This document shows, in pieces, positions 15,373 to 24,337 of a stretch of DNA of 40,104 bases. The position numbers were made by a program, and so were the translations under genes. This DNA comes from Vreelandella salicampi (GTDB lineage Bacteria; Pseudomonadota; Gammaproteobacteria; Pseudomonadales; Halomonadaceae): NCBI RefSeq assembly GCF_013415105.1, contig NZ_JACCDF010000021.1, forward strand, positions 1 through 40,104, in the 5' to 3' direction. The notes beneath the pieces are model-generated. The model was given only the letters and a program-made list of their open reading frames with translations, was not told the DNA's origin and made no database searches. The first letter of the stretch is position 1. The number at the start of each line of letters is the position of its first letter.

Positions 15373-17052
15373 ATGACCGCACCCCGCCCCCGCACGCTAG
15401 CCGAATTACAGCGCTGGCGCCGTACACGCACCAAGCGCCGCTGGTACAAACGCAGCTTTCGCCTGCAGGTCATGGTGCTTGTCGGTTTGCTGCTGACGGG
15501 CATGCTGCTGGCCCAAGGGACCTACCTGAATTACCGCAAAGCCGAGATTATCAGTATGCAAATGGGTCAGCGGGCCCTGGCGGTGGCCAAGACGGTGGCC
15601 TCCATGCCCGAGCTCATTGACGCCTTTGACGACGATAATCCCGCCAGCGTCATTCAGCCGCTTGCCGAGCGCGTGCGCCGTGAAACCGGCGCGCGTTACG
15701 TGGTGGTGGGCAATACGTTGGGTGTGCGCTATTCCCATCCCGTCACGGAGCGCATTGGGCTTACCATGGTCGGCGGGGATAACGCGCGGGCGCTTCAAGA
15801 AGGCAAGTCGTATGTGTCCGAGGCGACCGGTACGCTGGGTACGGCGATACGTGGCAAAACCCCAGTGCGCGATGCGGCGGGCAATATCATCGGCATCGTC
15901 TCGGTCGGGTTTATGCTGGATCGCGTCGAGATGGATATCGCGCGTTACAACAGCTTGGGTTGGGGGTTAGTAGCGCTGATGATCGTGCTGGGGTTTGCCG
16001 GTGCCTATTGGCTGTCGCAGCACCTGAAAAAGGTCATTTTAGGCCTGGAGCCCTATGAAATTGCCCGTCTGGCCATGGAAAAAGAGGCCATTTTGCAGTC
16101 GATTCACGAGGGCATTCTGGCGGTTAACCGCGAAGGCCATATCACTCTGGTCAACCAACAGGCGCGGCGCTTTTTGGGCTTGGACGAGGGGCATATTTTG
16201 CTCGGCCAACCGATCCGCGAAGTAGTGCCCAATTCGCGACTGTTAGAAGTGCTCAAAAACGGTAAGCAGGAGTTCGATGAGCAAATGTGGCTGGGCGATC
16301 ACCCCGTAGTGGTCAACCGGATGCCCATCGTGCACGAAGGTGACATTGAAGGCGCGGTGGCGACCTTCCGCAGCCGTCGGGAGATTGTCGACCTTTCCCA
16401 TGCGCTGACCCAGGCCAGCCGCGATGTGGATATGCTGCGCGCCCAGGCGCACGAGTTTTCCAACAAGCTGTACACCATTTCCGGTTTGCTCCAGCTCAAG
16501 CGCGTCGATGAAGCGCTGGCACTGATTCACCAGGAAACCGAGCGCGCTCAGGCGCAGATGAGCTTTTTGATGCGCAGCGTAGCCGATACGGTGCTCAGTG
16601 GCACGCTAATGGGCAAACTGACCCGTGCCCGCGAGCTGGGGGTGGCGCTGGAAATCGACGAGCAAAGTTCGCTCTCCTGCCAGCTAACACCGACGGGCCA
16701 AGAAGTGATGATGAGCGTGGTGGGCAACTTGTTGGATAATGCCTGCCATGCCGCGTTGCATGGGCCGAACGACCCGCCTCGCGTGCGGCTGTTTTTTACC
16801 GATTTGGGCGAGCAGTTGCTGATTGAGGTCGAGGATAACGGGCCCGGTGTGGCCCCCGAGCACGTCGAGTCGATTTTCAGCGAAGGGTTCTCAACCAAAA
16901 CCGGTCAGCACCAGGGTATTGGACTGGCGCTGGTGGCGCGGTTGAGTCGCCAGCACGGTGGTACGGTCACGCTGGAAGACAGCGAACTCGGCGGGGCGTG
17001 TTTTATCGCCGTGCTGGATCGTTCGCTGTGTGCTCAAATGTCATCATCATAA
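15373..17052 (+). CDS. CitA/DcuS-type sensor histidine kinase
   Basis: A 559-aa membrane kinase: TM1 at about 31-50, and a periplasmic PAS-like domain at 51-190 with the citrate/C4-dicarboxylate pattern RYSHPVTERIGLTMVGGD (119-136) and the Y-S-E-G-LG-R-K-P series. TM2 is at about 195-215 and a cytoplasmic PAS at about 235-335. The phospho-acceptor His360 is in AHEFSNKLYTISGLLQL. The ATPase has N-box N452-N456, DNGPG (488-492) and GIGLAL (515-520). The start chosen is the ATG after AGAGG; the frame extends 30 codons further up. With the next gene and tctCBA it should sense a tri- or dicarboxylate. Confidence 0.93.
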   Translation: MTAPRPRTLAELQRWRRTRTKRRWYKRSFRLQVMVLVGLLLTGMLLAQGTYLNYRKAEIISMQMGQRALAVAKTVASMPELIDAFDDDNPASVIQPLAERVRRETGARYVVVGNTLGVRYSHPVTERIGLTMVGGDNARALQEGKSYVSEATGTLGTAIRGKTPVRDAAGNIIGIVSVGFMLDRVEMDIARYNSLGWGLVALMIVLGFAGAYWLSQHLKKVILGLEPYEIARLAMEKEAILQSIHEGILAVNREGHITLVNQQARRFLGLDEGHILLGQPIREVVPNSRLLEVLKNGKQEFDEQMWLGDHPVVVNRMPIVHEGDIEGAVATFRSRREIVDLSHALTQASRDVDMLRAQAHEFSNKLYTISGLLQLKRVDEALALIHQETERAQAQMSFLMRSVADTVLSGTLMGKLTRARELGVALEIDEQSSLSCQLTPTGQEVMMSVVGNLLDNACHAALHGPNDPPRVRLFFTDLGEQLLIEVEDNGPGVAPEHVESIFSEGFSTKTGQHQGIGLALVARLSRQHGGTVTLEDSELGGACFIAVLDRSLCAQMSSS

Positions 17053-17075
17053 CGACGCCAGTGAGGGGAGCGACG

Positions 17076-17807
17076 ATGTCGGCGAACGAGTACGGTATTT
17101 TGGTAGTGGAAGACGATTTTCGCATTGCCGATATCCACCGCGCTTTCATTGAGCAAAGCGAGGGGTTTGCCGTGGTCGCGGTTGCCCGCAATGGGGCCGA
17201 AGCGCGCGAGCAGATGGCGCGCCATGCCGCCAACATTCAGCTGGTTTTGCTGGATGCGTATCTGCCCGATGTGGAAGGGCTGGAACTGCTCTGGTCGCTG
17301 CGTCGCGATTATGTGCATGTAGACATCGTCATGGTAACGGCCGCCCGCGAAGTGGAAACCATCAGCGAGGCGCTACGCGGCGGGGTGTTTGACTACCTCA
17401 TCAAACCGATTGAAGCGGCGCGAATGTCACAAATGCTGACGCGCTTTCGTCGCGAGCGCGAAGCCTTGGCTAACCGCGCCGAAATGAATCAGGACGAGCT
17501 TGACCAGGTGTTGTCCCGCACGCAGCCAGCCGAGGCCAATCCAGCCAGCGGGCGTAGCCTGCCTAAAGGCATCGACCGGCTGACGTTGCGTTCGGTGGTG
17601 GAAGCGCTCAAGCAATCCCAACAGCCGCTGGCCGCCACGCAGGTGGGGCGTGCGATGGGGGCAAGCCGTTCCACGGCGCGGCGCTATTTAGAATTTTTGG
17701 TATCGGTGCAAGTGGTCGACGCAGAATTGGGCTACGGTGATGTAGGTAGGCCCGAAAGACGTTACCGTTTGCAGGCAGATACCAGCGGCTGGCTGGATGG
17801 CCTTTAA
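17076..17807 (+). CDS. CitB/DcuR-type response regulator
   Basis: A 243-aa cytosolic regulator. The receiver domain (1-125) has acidic residues 12-14, phospho-acceptor Asp60 in LLDAYLPD, Thr88 and Lys110 in DYLIKP. A linker follows, then a C-terminal winged HTH with ATQVGRAMGASRSTARRYL near 197-215, as in CitB, DcuR and MalR regulators. The ATG has GAGGGGAG 6 nt upstream. It pairs with the kinase 23 nt before it and probably activates the tctCBA promoter just downstream. Confidence 0.93.
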   Translation: MSANEYGILVVEDDFRIADIHRAFIEQSEGFAVVAVARNGAEAREQMARHAANIQLVLLDAYLPDVEGLELLWSLRRDYVHVDIVMVTAAREVETISEALRGGVFDYLIKPIEAARMSQMLTRFRREREALANRAEMNQDELDQVLSRTQPAEANPASGRSLPKGIDRLTLRSVVEALKQSQQPLAATQVGRAMGASRSTARRYLEFLVSVQVVDAELGYGDVGRPERRYRLQADTSGWLDGL

Positions 17808-17895
17808 CAGGCGCTTGGAATAGTCCTTGAAATAGCCCTTAAGAACGCCGCCGTGAACACAATGAACAAAATGCCCACAATGCTCTTTTTGTGCT

Positions 17896-17907
17896 TTATG
17901 TTCATAA
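17896..17907 (+). promoter_or_regulatory. TTATG-TT-CATAA palindrome upstream of tctC
   Basis: A 12-bp imperfect-spacer palindrome in the 219-bp gap between the response regulator and tctC, preceded by tandem ACAATG/AAAATG-like repeats (17860-17883). It is a candidate response-regulator site; the gap holds no gene. It could be coincidental. Confidence 0.3.
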
Positions 17908-18026
17908 GCTTGTCGCTAGGGTCTGCCTTCTTCTAACGTTCGCAGCGTGAAGCACGATGCATCACCACAATCCGCATCATCACAACACGCATCACTACAA
18001 AAACAGATTGAAACGTGGAGAATGCC

Positions 18027-19028
18027 ATGACTCTCAAGCCTTCCTTGAAGTACGTAACCCTGCTGGCCCTTCCGCTAGCTGCCGCTGCCACCTTTTCCAG
18101 CACCGCCGCTGCTTTCGAACCCGAAGGTAAGGTCGAGTGTATTGCGCCGTCCGACCCAGGCGGCGGTTGGGACTTTACCTGCCGCAGCGTGGGTAACGTC
18201 ATGCAGGAGCTCGATTTAGTACCCGGTAATGTGCAGACCATCAATATGGCCGGTGCCGGCGGTGGTGTGGCGTATGCGCATACCGTGAGCAAGCGCGCCA
18301 GTGATGACCACCTGCTGGTGGCGGCGTCCACGGCGACCACGACACGCCTGGCTCAAGGTCAGTTCCCGGGGTTGACCGCTGATCAGGTCAACTGGGTCGG
18401 TGCGTTGGGCGCGGATTACGGCATTATCGCCGTGGCCGATGACTCCGAGATCGAAGACCTCAACGATCTGATGGATTCGCTCAAAGAAGACCCGCGCAGC
18501 GTTAAGTTTGCCGGCGGTAGTGCCAAAGGCGGTTGGGATCATCTGAAAGTGTTGATTGCCGCTCAGGCAGCTGACGTCGAGAATCTTCCGCGCATTGCGT
18601 ATCTGTCGTACAACAATGGCGGCGAAGCACTGACTCAGGTGATCGGTGGGCACGTTGATGCCTTCACCGGCGATATCACCGAAGCGCAAGGGTTTATGGA
18701 ATCCGGCGACCTGCGCGTCCTGGCCGTGCTCTCCGAGGAGCGTCTGCCCGGCGATCTGTCTGACATCCCCACCGCCCGTGAGCAGGGCATCGACGCACTG
18801 GGCCCCAACTGGCGCGGTTTTTACATGCCGGCGGATATCTCCGAAGAGGCTGAGACGTATTGGACCGATGCCATGGACACCATCTACCAGAGCGAAGAAT
18901 GGAAGAATGTCATGAAACAGAACGGCTTGATGCCTTTCCACATGACCGCCGGTGAGTTCGAAGACTTCGTTCACAACCAGATCGATGACATCGAGCAGCT
19001 TTCTAAAGATATTGGATTGATTCAGTAA
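18027..19028 (+). CDS. tctC: Tripartite tricarboxylate transporter substrate-binding protein TctC
   Basis: A 333-aa periplasmic protein with a signal peptide (TAAAF, cleavage near residue 31). TctC motifs are seen: IAPSDPGGGWDFTCR (about 39-53), AGAGGGVAYAHTV and KFAGGSAKGGWDH. It captures a citrate-like acid for the TctAB membrane complex. GGAG lies 6 nt before the ATG; a GTG four codons up is the alternative. The stop overlaps tctB by one base. The adjacent CitAB-type system suggests inducible tricarboxylate or dicarboxylate uptake; the exact ligand is open. Confidence 0.93.
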   Translation: MTLKPSLKYVTLLALPLAAAATFSSTAAAFEPEGKVECIAPSDPGGGWDFTCRSVGNVMQELDLVPGNVQTINMAGAGGGVAYAHTVSKRASDDHLLVAASTATTTRLAQGQFPGLTADQVNWVGALGADYGIIAVADDSEIEDLNDLMDSLKEDPRSVKFAGGSAKGGWDHLKVLIAAQAADVENLPRIAYLSYNNGGEALTQVIGGHVDAFTGDITEAQGFMESGDLRVLAVLSEERLPGDLSDIPTAREQGIDALGPNWRGFYMPADISEEAETYWTDAMDTIYQSEEWKNVMKQNGLMPFHMTAGEFEDFVHNQIDDIEQLSKDIGLIQ

Positions 19029-19480
19029 TGACTTTCAACGACCGCATCTTTGGGGTCTTGATGATCGTCCTGGCCGTCGCGTACGGCTGGGGCGCCACTC
19101 AGTTCCCGGAGCCGTTTGGTGGGGCCGAGGCCGTCGGCCCCGACACTTTTCCCAAGTTGTTGGCCGTGGTACTGATCATTTCCAGCCTGTATATGATCGT
19201 TCGGCCTGATCCTGACCATGCCTGGCCCTGGAGCCGTACGGGTATCGAGCTGATTATCGCTGTCGTGGTGTTGATTCTCTACGCCATGCTGCTTCAGCCG
19301 CTGGGTTTTATTATCAGCACCACGCTTGCCGTGGGCACGCTTTGCTGGCGCATGGGCTCGCGCCCGGCCAACGCCTATATCACCGGGGCCGTCTCCGGGG
19401 TGGTGGTGTACTTCCTGTTTAGCTTTGCGCTGGATCTCGCCTTGCCGCTGGGTCTGCTGTCATTCCTGGAGGTTAACTGA
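19028..19480 (+). CDS. tctB: Tripartite tricarboxylate transporter small permease TctB
   Basis: A 150-aa inner-membrane protein with four hydrophobic segments, the size and layout of TctB. The start overlaps tctC (TAATG) and the stop overlaps tctA (TGATG), so the three are translationally coupled. The conserved FPEPFGGAEAVGPDTFPKL region near residues 22-40 is typical. It is the poorly conserved small subunit; identity rests largely on size, topology and its place between tctC and tctA. Confidence 0.9.
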   Translation: MTFNDRIFGVLMIVLAVAYGWGATQFPEPFGGAEAVGPDTFPKLLAVVLIISSLYMIVRPDPDHAWPWSRTGIELIIAVVVLILYAMLLQPLGFIISTTLAVGTLCWRMGSRPANAYITGAVSGVVVYFLFSFALDLALPLGLLSFLEVN

Positions 19481-21006
19481 TGGAAACTCTAGGTTACCTG
19501 ATGGATGGTTTCGGCGTTGCGCTGCAGCCCCATAACCTGATGTTTGCCCTATTGGGGGCTTTTCTCGGCACCTTGATCGGCGCCTTGCCTGGGTTAGGCC
19601 CGGCCAACGGCGTGGCTATTTTGATCCCGTTGGCGTTCAGCCTGGGGCTCGCCCCGGAAACCGCCCTGATCATGCTGACCTCGGTGTATGCCGGTGCTAT
19701 GTACGGCGGGCGTATTTCGTCGATATTGCTCAATATTCCCGGCGATGAACCGGCTATGATGACTTGTCTCGACGGCTACCCAATGGCCCAGAAGGGCAAG
19801 GCGGCCGAAGCGCTGGCTATTTCTGCCATCGCTTCCTTCATCGGTAGTCTGGTGGCCACCGTGGGCTTGATCTTGCTGGCACCGCTGCTGGCTAAATTCG
19901 CCCTGACGTTCGGCCCGGCGGAATATTTCGCGCTCTTCTTGCTAGCGTTTGCCACCTTGGGCGGCATCACCGGCAAGAATCCCATCAAGACGGTGGTCGC
20001 CGCCTGTATCGGCCTGATGATCGCTACCGTCGGGATCGACAATACCGGGGTGCAGCGCTACACCTTTGGCGTGCTTGAGCTCTTCGAAGGCGTAGACTTC
20101 ATTATCGCTATCGTTGGTCTGTTTGCCATTTCCGAGCTGATGTTCTTCATCGAGGAGCGAGCCGGTGGCGGCAAGGAGAAGATGAAGGTCAACAAGCTCA
20201 CGCTTACCTGGCGGGAAATCCGCGAGATTCTGCCCTCGAGCCTGCGTGGCGGGGTGCTTGGCTTCATTGCGGGTGTCTTGCCGGGCGCTGGCGCCTCTTT
20301 GGGTAGCTTTATCGGTTACACTCTGGAGAAGAAAGTCGTCGGCAAGAAGGGCTATTTCGGCAAGGGTGACCCACGTGGTGTGGCAGGCCCCGAGGCGGGT
20401 AACAACGGTGCCTCTAGCGGTGCGCTGGTGCCCATGCTGACTCTGGGTGTGCCGGGTAGCGGTACCACGGCGGTGCTGTTGGCGCTATTGATCTCGCTCA
20501 ACATCACCCCAGGGCCGTTGATGTTTACCCAGAACGCCGACATCGTTTGGGGCGTGATTGCGGCGCTGTTGATCGGTAACTTCTTGTTGCTGATCCTCAA
20601 CATCCCGCTGGTGGGCATCTTCGTCAAGCTGCTTTCCGTGCCACCGATGTTCCTGTTGCCGATCGTCACCATGATCGCCTTCGTGGGTATCTACTCAATC
20701 AGTAACACCACTTTCGACCTTTACTTCATGGTGGCCTTCGGGGTGGGCGGCTACATACTGCGCAAGTTGGAGATCCCGCTGGTACCGGTGATTCTCGGCT
20801 TGTTGCTGGGACCGGAGATGGAGAAAAACCTGCGCCATGCCATGGATATCTCCGATGGTGACTGGATGATTCTGTGGGACAGCGGCTTGGCCATTGGCCT
20901 GTGGGTCTTCGCGGGGCTGGGCTTGATCTTGCCGTATATCATCGGGCCCCTGCTGCGCCGTCGGATGCAAAATCCGATTGAAGAGGGCACGCCTGGCAGC
21001 GATTGA
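19480..21006 (+). CDS. tctA: Tripartite tricarboxylate transporter large permease TctA
   Basis: A 508-aa inner-membrane protein with about 12 TM segments. It carries both TctA signature repeats: GALPGLGPANGVAILIPL near 34-51 and GVLPGAGASLGSFIGYTLEKK near 266-286, plus MYGGRISSILLNIPGDEPAMMTCLDG near 73-98. It forms the Na+-coupled translocation channel of the TctABC system. It is coupled to tctB and followed by a strong terminator. Confidence 0.95.
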   Translation: METLGYLMDGFGVALQPHNLMFALLGAFLGTLIGALPGLGPANGVAILIPLAFSLGLAPETALIMLTSVYAGAMYGGRISSILLNIPGDEPAMMTCLDGYPMAQKGKAAEALAISAIASFIGSLVATVGLILLAPLLAKFALTFGPAEYFALFLLAFATLGGITGKNPIKTVVAACIGLMIATVGIDNTGVQRYTFGVLELFEGVDFIIAIVGLFAISELMFFIEERAGGGKEKMKVNKLTLTWREIREILPSSLRGGVLGFIAGVLPGAGASLGSFIGYTLEKKVVGKKGYFGKGDPRGVAGPEAGNNGASSGALVPMLTLGVPGSGTTAVLLALLISLNITPGPLMFTQNADIVWGVIAALLIGNFLLLILNIPLVGIFVKLLSVPPMFLLPIVTMIAFVGIYSISNTTFDLYFMVAFGVGGYILRKLEIPLVPVILGLLLGPEMEKNLRHAMDISDGDWMILWDSGLAIGLWVFAGLGLILPYIIGPLLRRRMQNPIEEGTPGSD

Positions 21007-21035
21007 TACATAACGCGTTCAATCCTGAAGTAAGC

Positions 21036-21069
21036 GGGGCGTCGACGAAAGTCGGCGCCCTGTTTTTTT
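21036..21069 (+). terminator. Rho-independent terminator of tctCBA
   Basis: GGGGCGTCGAC and GTCGGCGCCC form a stem capped by a GAAA tetraloop, then TGTTTTTTT. Located 30 nt after the tctA stop. Confidence 0.92.
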
Positions 21070-21087
21070 ATAAGCCAGATGACGAAA

Positions 21088-21104
21088 AGCACTTTTTTGG
21101 TGCG
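21088..21104 (+). promoter_or_regulatory. NtrC-like binding site upstream of urtA
   Basis: AGCACT-TTTTT-GGTGCG matches the NtrC consensus TGCACY-N5-GGTGCA at all but the outermost base of each half. It lies about 120 bp before the sigma-54 promoter, a usual enhancer distance. Further GGTGC half-sites occur near 21130 and 21212. Confidence 0.65.
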
Positions 21105-21221
21105 CTGGCTAAAAAGCTGACGGAAATTGGTGCTCAAAACTAGTGCAAAAGACAGGAGGCGGGCAGGGGATTTTATTGTAACATTCTGAATTTAAACAAG
21201 TTAAAAACAATTGGTGCGATG

Positions 21222-21237
21222 TGGCGCAGCCTTTGCA
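21222..21237 (+). promoter_or_regulatory. Sigma-54 promoter of urtABCDE
   Basis: TGGCGCAGCCTTTGCA has GG and GC elements separated by exactly 10 bp and the TTTGCA -12 box. It lies 90 nt before the urtA start. The 21070-21326 gap holds no gene besides these regulatory sites. Confidence 0.8.
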
Positions 21238-21326
21238 GAGACGGGTAGCTGTCCCGCGTACCGGCTTGAGTGTGACTCGAGCGTACGCGATCACCCTAAC
21301 GAGTCCCTGCGGGGCGAGGAGTTCCA

Positions 21327-22646
21327 GTGATCACATTGCAACGTCAACCACATGCCCGTTATCTAGCCGCTGCGCTAGTTTCCGCCGCCGTCATGGGCGC
21401 GAGCAGCCAGGCGCTGGCGCAACAAGACGACCCGATTAAGGTGGGTATCTTGCATTCGCTCTCCGGCACCATGGCGATTAGCGAGACGGTACTCAAAGAT
21501 ACTGTCGAGATGCTGATCGAGCAGCAAAACGACGCGGGCGGCTTGCTTGGCCGTGAGCTTGAAGCGGTGGTCGTTGACCCGGCGTCCGATTGGCCGCTTT
21601 TCGCCGAGAAGGCACGCGAGCTGCTGGCCCAGGAAGAGGTCGATGTGATCTTCGGTAACTGGACCTCGGTATCGCGTAAGTCGGTCCTACCGGTGGTCGA
21701 GGAACTCAACGGTCTGCTTTTCTACCCGGTGCAGTATGAAGGCGAAGAGTCCTCGGAGAACGTTTTCTACACCGGCGCGGCGCCTAACCAGCAGGCGATT
21801 CCCGCGGTTGATTACCTGATGAACGAAGTCGGCGTCGAGCGCTGGGTGCTGGCGGGGACCGATTACGTCTACCCGCGCACCACTAATAAGATCCTCGATG
21901 CCTACCTGAAAAGCCATGGCGTCAGCGACGACGACATCATGATCAACTACACGCCGTTCGGTCACTCCGATTGGCAGAATATCGTTTCCGAAATCAAGCA
22001 ATTCGGTAACGAAGGCAAGAAAACCGCCGTGGTCTCGACCATCAACGGCGATGCCAACGTGCCGTTCTACCGTGAATTGGGTAACCAAGGTGTCAACGCG
22101 GCGGATATCCCGGTGGTGGCGTTCTCGGTGGGTGAGCAAGAGCTGTCGGGCATCGACACCGGCCCGCTAGTTGGCCACCTAGCGGCGTGGAACTACTTCA
22201 TGAGCGTTGATACCGACGCCAACTACGATTTCATCGACGCTTGGATCGAGCATACTGGCGATGAGATGGCGGTGACCAACGACCCCATGGAAGCGCACTA
22301 CATCGGCTTTAATATGTGGGCCGAAGCCGTGCGCAAGGCTGAAACCACCGATGTGGATGCCGTCAAAGACGCCATCATCGGCGTGACCGTGCCCAACCTC
22401 ACCGGCGGCTATGCGGCGATGATGCCCAACCACCACATCACCAAGCCGGTGTTGATCGGCGAGATTCAGGACAATGGCCAGTTCTCCATCGTCTGGCAGA
22501 CGCCGTCTACCGTGGCCGGTGATGCTTGGTCTGACTACCTGGAAGGCTCGCGTGATCTGATCAGCGATTGGCGCAAGCCGATGGAGTGCGGTAACTACAA
22601 CGTAGTTGAGGGCAGCTGTGGCGGCGGCGAAGCCGAGACCGAGTAA
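21327..22646 (+). CDS. urtA: Urea ABC transporter substrate-binding protein UrtA
   Basis: A 439-aa periplasmic protein starting at GTG with GAGGAG about 6 nt upstream. The signal peptide ends near ALAQQ (residue about 32). UrtA/FmdD motifs are visible: VGILHSLSGTMAISE (38-52), DPASDWPLFAEKA, FGNWTSVSRKSVLPV near 109-124, and LFYPVQYEGEESS. It binds urea with high affinity for the UrtBCDE complex. The C-terminal tail is Cys/Gly/Glu-rich (CGNYNVVEGSCGGGE). Control by sigma-54 and NtrC suggests expression under nitrogen limitation. Confidence 0.96.
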   Translation: MITLQRQPHARYLAAALVSAAVMGASSQALAQQDDPIKVGILHSLSGTMAISETVLKDTVEMLIEQQNDAGGLLGRELEAVVVDPASDWPLFAEKARELLAQEEVDVIFGNWTSVSRKSVLPVVEELNGLLFYPVQYEGEESSENVFYTGAAPNQQAIPAVDYLMNEVGVERWVLAGTDYVYPRTTNKILDAYLKSHGVSDDDIMINYTPFGHSDWQNIVSEIKQFGNEGKKTAVVSTINGDANVPFYRELGNQGVNAADIPVVAFSVGEQELSGIDTGPLVGHLAAWNYFMSVDTDANYDFIDAWIEHTGDEMAVTNDPMEAHYIGFNMWAEAVRKAETTDVDAVKDAIIGVTVPNLTGGYAAMMPNHHITKPVLIGEIQDNGQFSIVWQTPSTVAGDAWSDYLEGSRDLISDWRKPMECGNYNVVEGSCGGGEAETE

Positions 22647-22732
22647 CCGCAACACCCCAACGACTCGGGCCGGTCTCCCCGGCCGGCCCGCAAAAACGCT
22701 GCTCAACGTTTTCACTCAAACAGGACACGCCC

Positions 22733-24334
22733 ATGAGGATGCTTTCACGCTTCCTGCCGGGCCTACTATGCCTTTGCCTTTTATTCGGCCTGCCACAGGC
22801 CGTCCAGGCACAGGACGACCCCGGCCAGCCGCTGTTAGAAGCCCTCGATACCTCCTCTTATGCCGATAAGGCAGAGGCCATTGAGGTCATCATCGAAAGC
22901 GGCGACGAGCGCAGTCGTCGCTGGCTTGAGGCATTGCTTAACGGCAAGCTACAGCGCCATAAAGACAACCAACGCTTTGTCATCGTACTTGAGAACCGCG
23001 GCCGCCATTGGCCGGTGGCCGATGCCCTGAGCTTCGAGGAAGCCGGCGAAATGTCGCGCCGCGAGCTTGACCGCATCGGTATCAACAATGCGCTGCGCGG
23101 GACGTTGCAAAATGCCCTGTCGCTGCTTGATCTGTATGTTGATGATGCCGACCAGCGCCGCGACGCTGCCCGAGATCTTTTGGGCAACGTCGATGCCTCC
23201 ATGGTCGAGCCGCTAAAGGCAGTGATCGAGAACGAGGAGAATGCCGAAGTGCGCCGGCTGCTGTCGCAGGCCCTGGCGATTTACCGGCTCGATCAGGGCG
23301 ACGTCGAAGCCATCGCTGACTTAGAAGGCAGTCTTAACCAGCAAGTGCGTTCGGTGCTCAACTCTGCCGCCCGCAGCGACGACCCGGTATTGGCCGATGC
23401 CGCCTCCGCAGCACTCGCGGGTATCGAGCAGAAACTCAAGCTCAATCAGGGCCTTGAGACCCTCTACTTCGGCCTCTCGCTGGGCTCGGTGCTGGTACTG
23501 GCCGCCATTGGGCTTGCCATCACGTTCGGCGTGATGGGGGTGATCAACATGGCCCACGGCGAGCTGATCATGCTGGGCGCCTATACCACCTGGGGCATGC
23601 AGCAATTGCTGCCCGGCCAGCCGGGGTTAGCGCTGGTTCTTTCGATTCCCGCCGGCTTTCTGGTCGCGGCTCTCGCCGGCATTGCTATTGAGCGCGGGGT
23701 GATTCAGTTCTTAAAAGGGCGCCCGCTGGAAACGTTGCTGGCGACATTTGGCGTCAGCTTGATCCTGCAGCAGCTGGTGCGCACGGTTATCTCGCCGCAG
23801 AACCGTACCGTGGTCTCGCCCGAGTGGTTGAGCGGCTCGGTGATGATTAACGAAGGGTTATCGCTGACCCTCAACCGTCTTTATGTGTTGGGTTTTGCCC
23901 TGTTGGTGTTCGCCGGGCTGATGCTGGTGATGCGCAAAACCCGGCTCGGCCTTGAAGTGCGCGCGGTGACGCAAAACCGTGCGATGGCGCGGTCGATGGG
24001 TATCCGTGCCACTCGCGTCGATATCATGACGTTTGCGCTTGGGTCCGGTGTGGCGGGCCTTGCCGGCGTAGCGCTTTCTCAGCTGACCAACGTCGGCCCC
24101 AACCTGGGGCAGAACTACATCATTGATTCGTTCATGGTGGTGGTGTTCGGCGGCGTGGGCAATCTGTGGGGCACGTTGGTGGCGGGGCTTTCGCTCGGCG
24201 TGATCAACCAGGTGCTGGAGCCTTGGGTCGGGGCGGTGCTGGCGAAAATCATCGTGCTGGTGTTCATCATTTTGTTTATTCAAAAACGGCCGAAGGGGCT
24301 CTTCCCCCAGAAAGGCCGCGCGGCGGAGGGCTAA
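22733..24334 (+). CDS. urtB: Urea ABC transporter permease UrtB
   Basis: A 533-aa protein. Residues 1-26 form a signal peptide, residues about 27-235 a helical, HEAT-like periplasmic domain typical of proteobacterial UrtB, and the rest a LivH-type permease with about eight TM segments starting GLSLGSVLVLAAIGLAITFG. The conserved NMAHGELIMLGAY motif is near residue 272, and AVTQNRAMARSMGI is the EAA-like ATPase contact. AGGA precedes the ATG by 9 nt. It is one of two urea-channel subunits with UrtC. Confidence 0.95.
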   Translation: MRMLSRFLPGLLCLCLLFGLPQAVQAQDDPGQPLLEALDTSSYADKAEAIEVIIESGDERSRRWLEALLNGKLQRHKDNQRFVIVLENRGRHWPVADALSFEEAGEMSRRELDRIGINNALRGTLQNALSLLDLYVDDADQRRDAARDLLGNVDASMVEPLKAVIENEENAEVRRLLSQALAIYRLDQGDVEAIADLEGSLNQQVRSVLNSAARSDDPVLADAASAALAGIEQKLKLNQGLETLYFGLSLGSVLVLAAIGLAITFGVMGVINMAHGELIMLGAYTTWGMQQLLPGQPGLALVLSIPAGFLVAALAGIAIERGVIQFLKGRPLETLLATFGVSLILQQLVRTVISPQNRTVVSPEWLSGSVMINEGLSLTLNRLYVLGFALLVFAGLMLVMRKTRLGLEVRAVTQNRAMARSMGIRATRVDIMTFALGSGVAGLAGVALSQLTNVGPNLGQNYIIDSFMVVVFGGVGNLWGTLVAGLSLGVINQVLEPWVGAVLAKIIVLVFIILFIQKRPKGLFPQKGRAAEG

Positions 24335-24337
24335 ACG

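Noticed and set aside
18216..18974. A 252-codon open frame antisense to tctC
   Set aside because: Covers a well-supported tctC; no domain recognised and no upstream ribosome site.
21127..21148. Second full NtrC palindrome before urtA
   Set aside because: GGTGC and AGTGCA half-sites are in direct rather than inverted arrangement, so only a half-site is supported.
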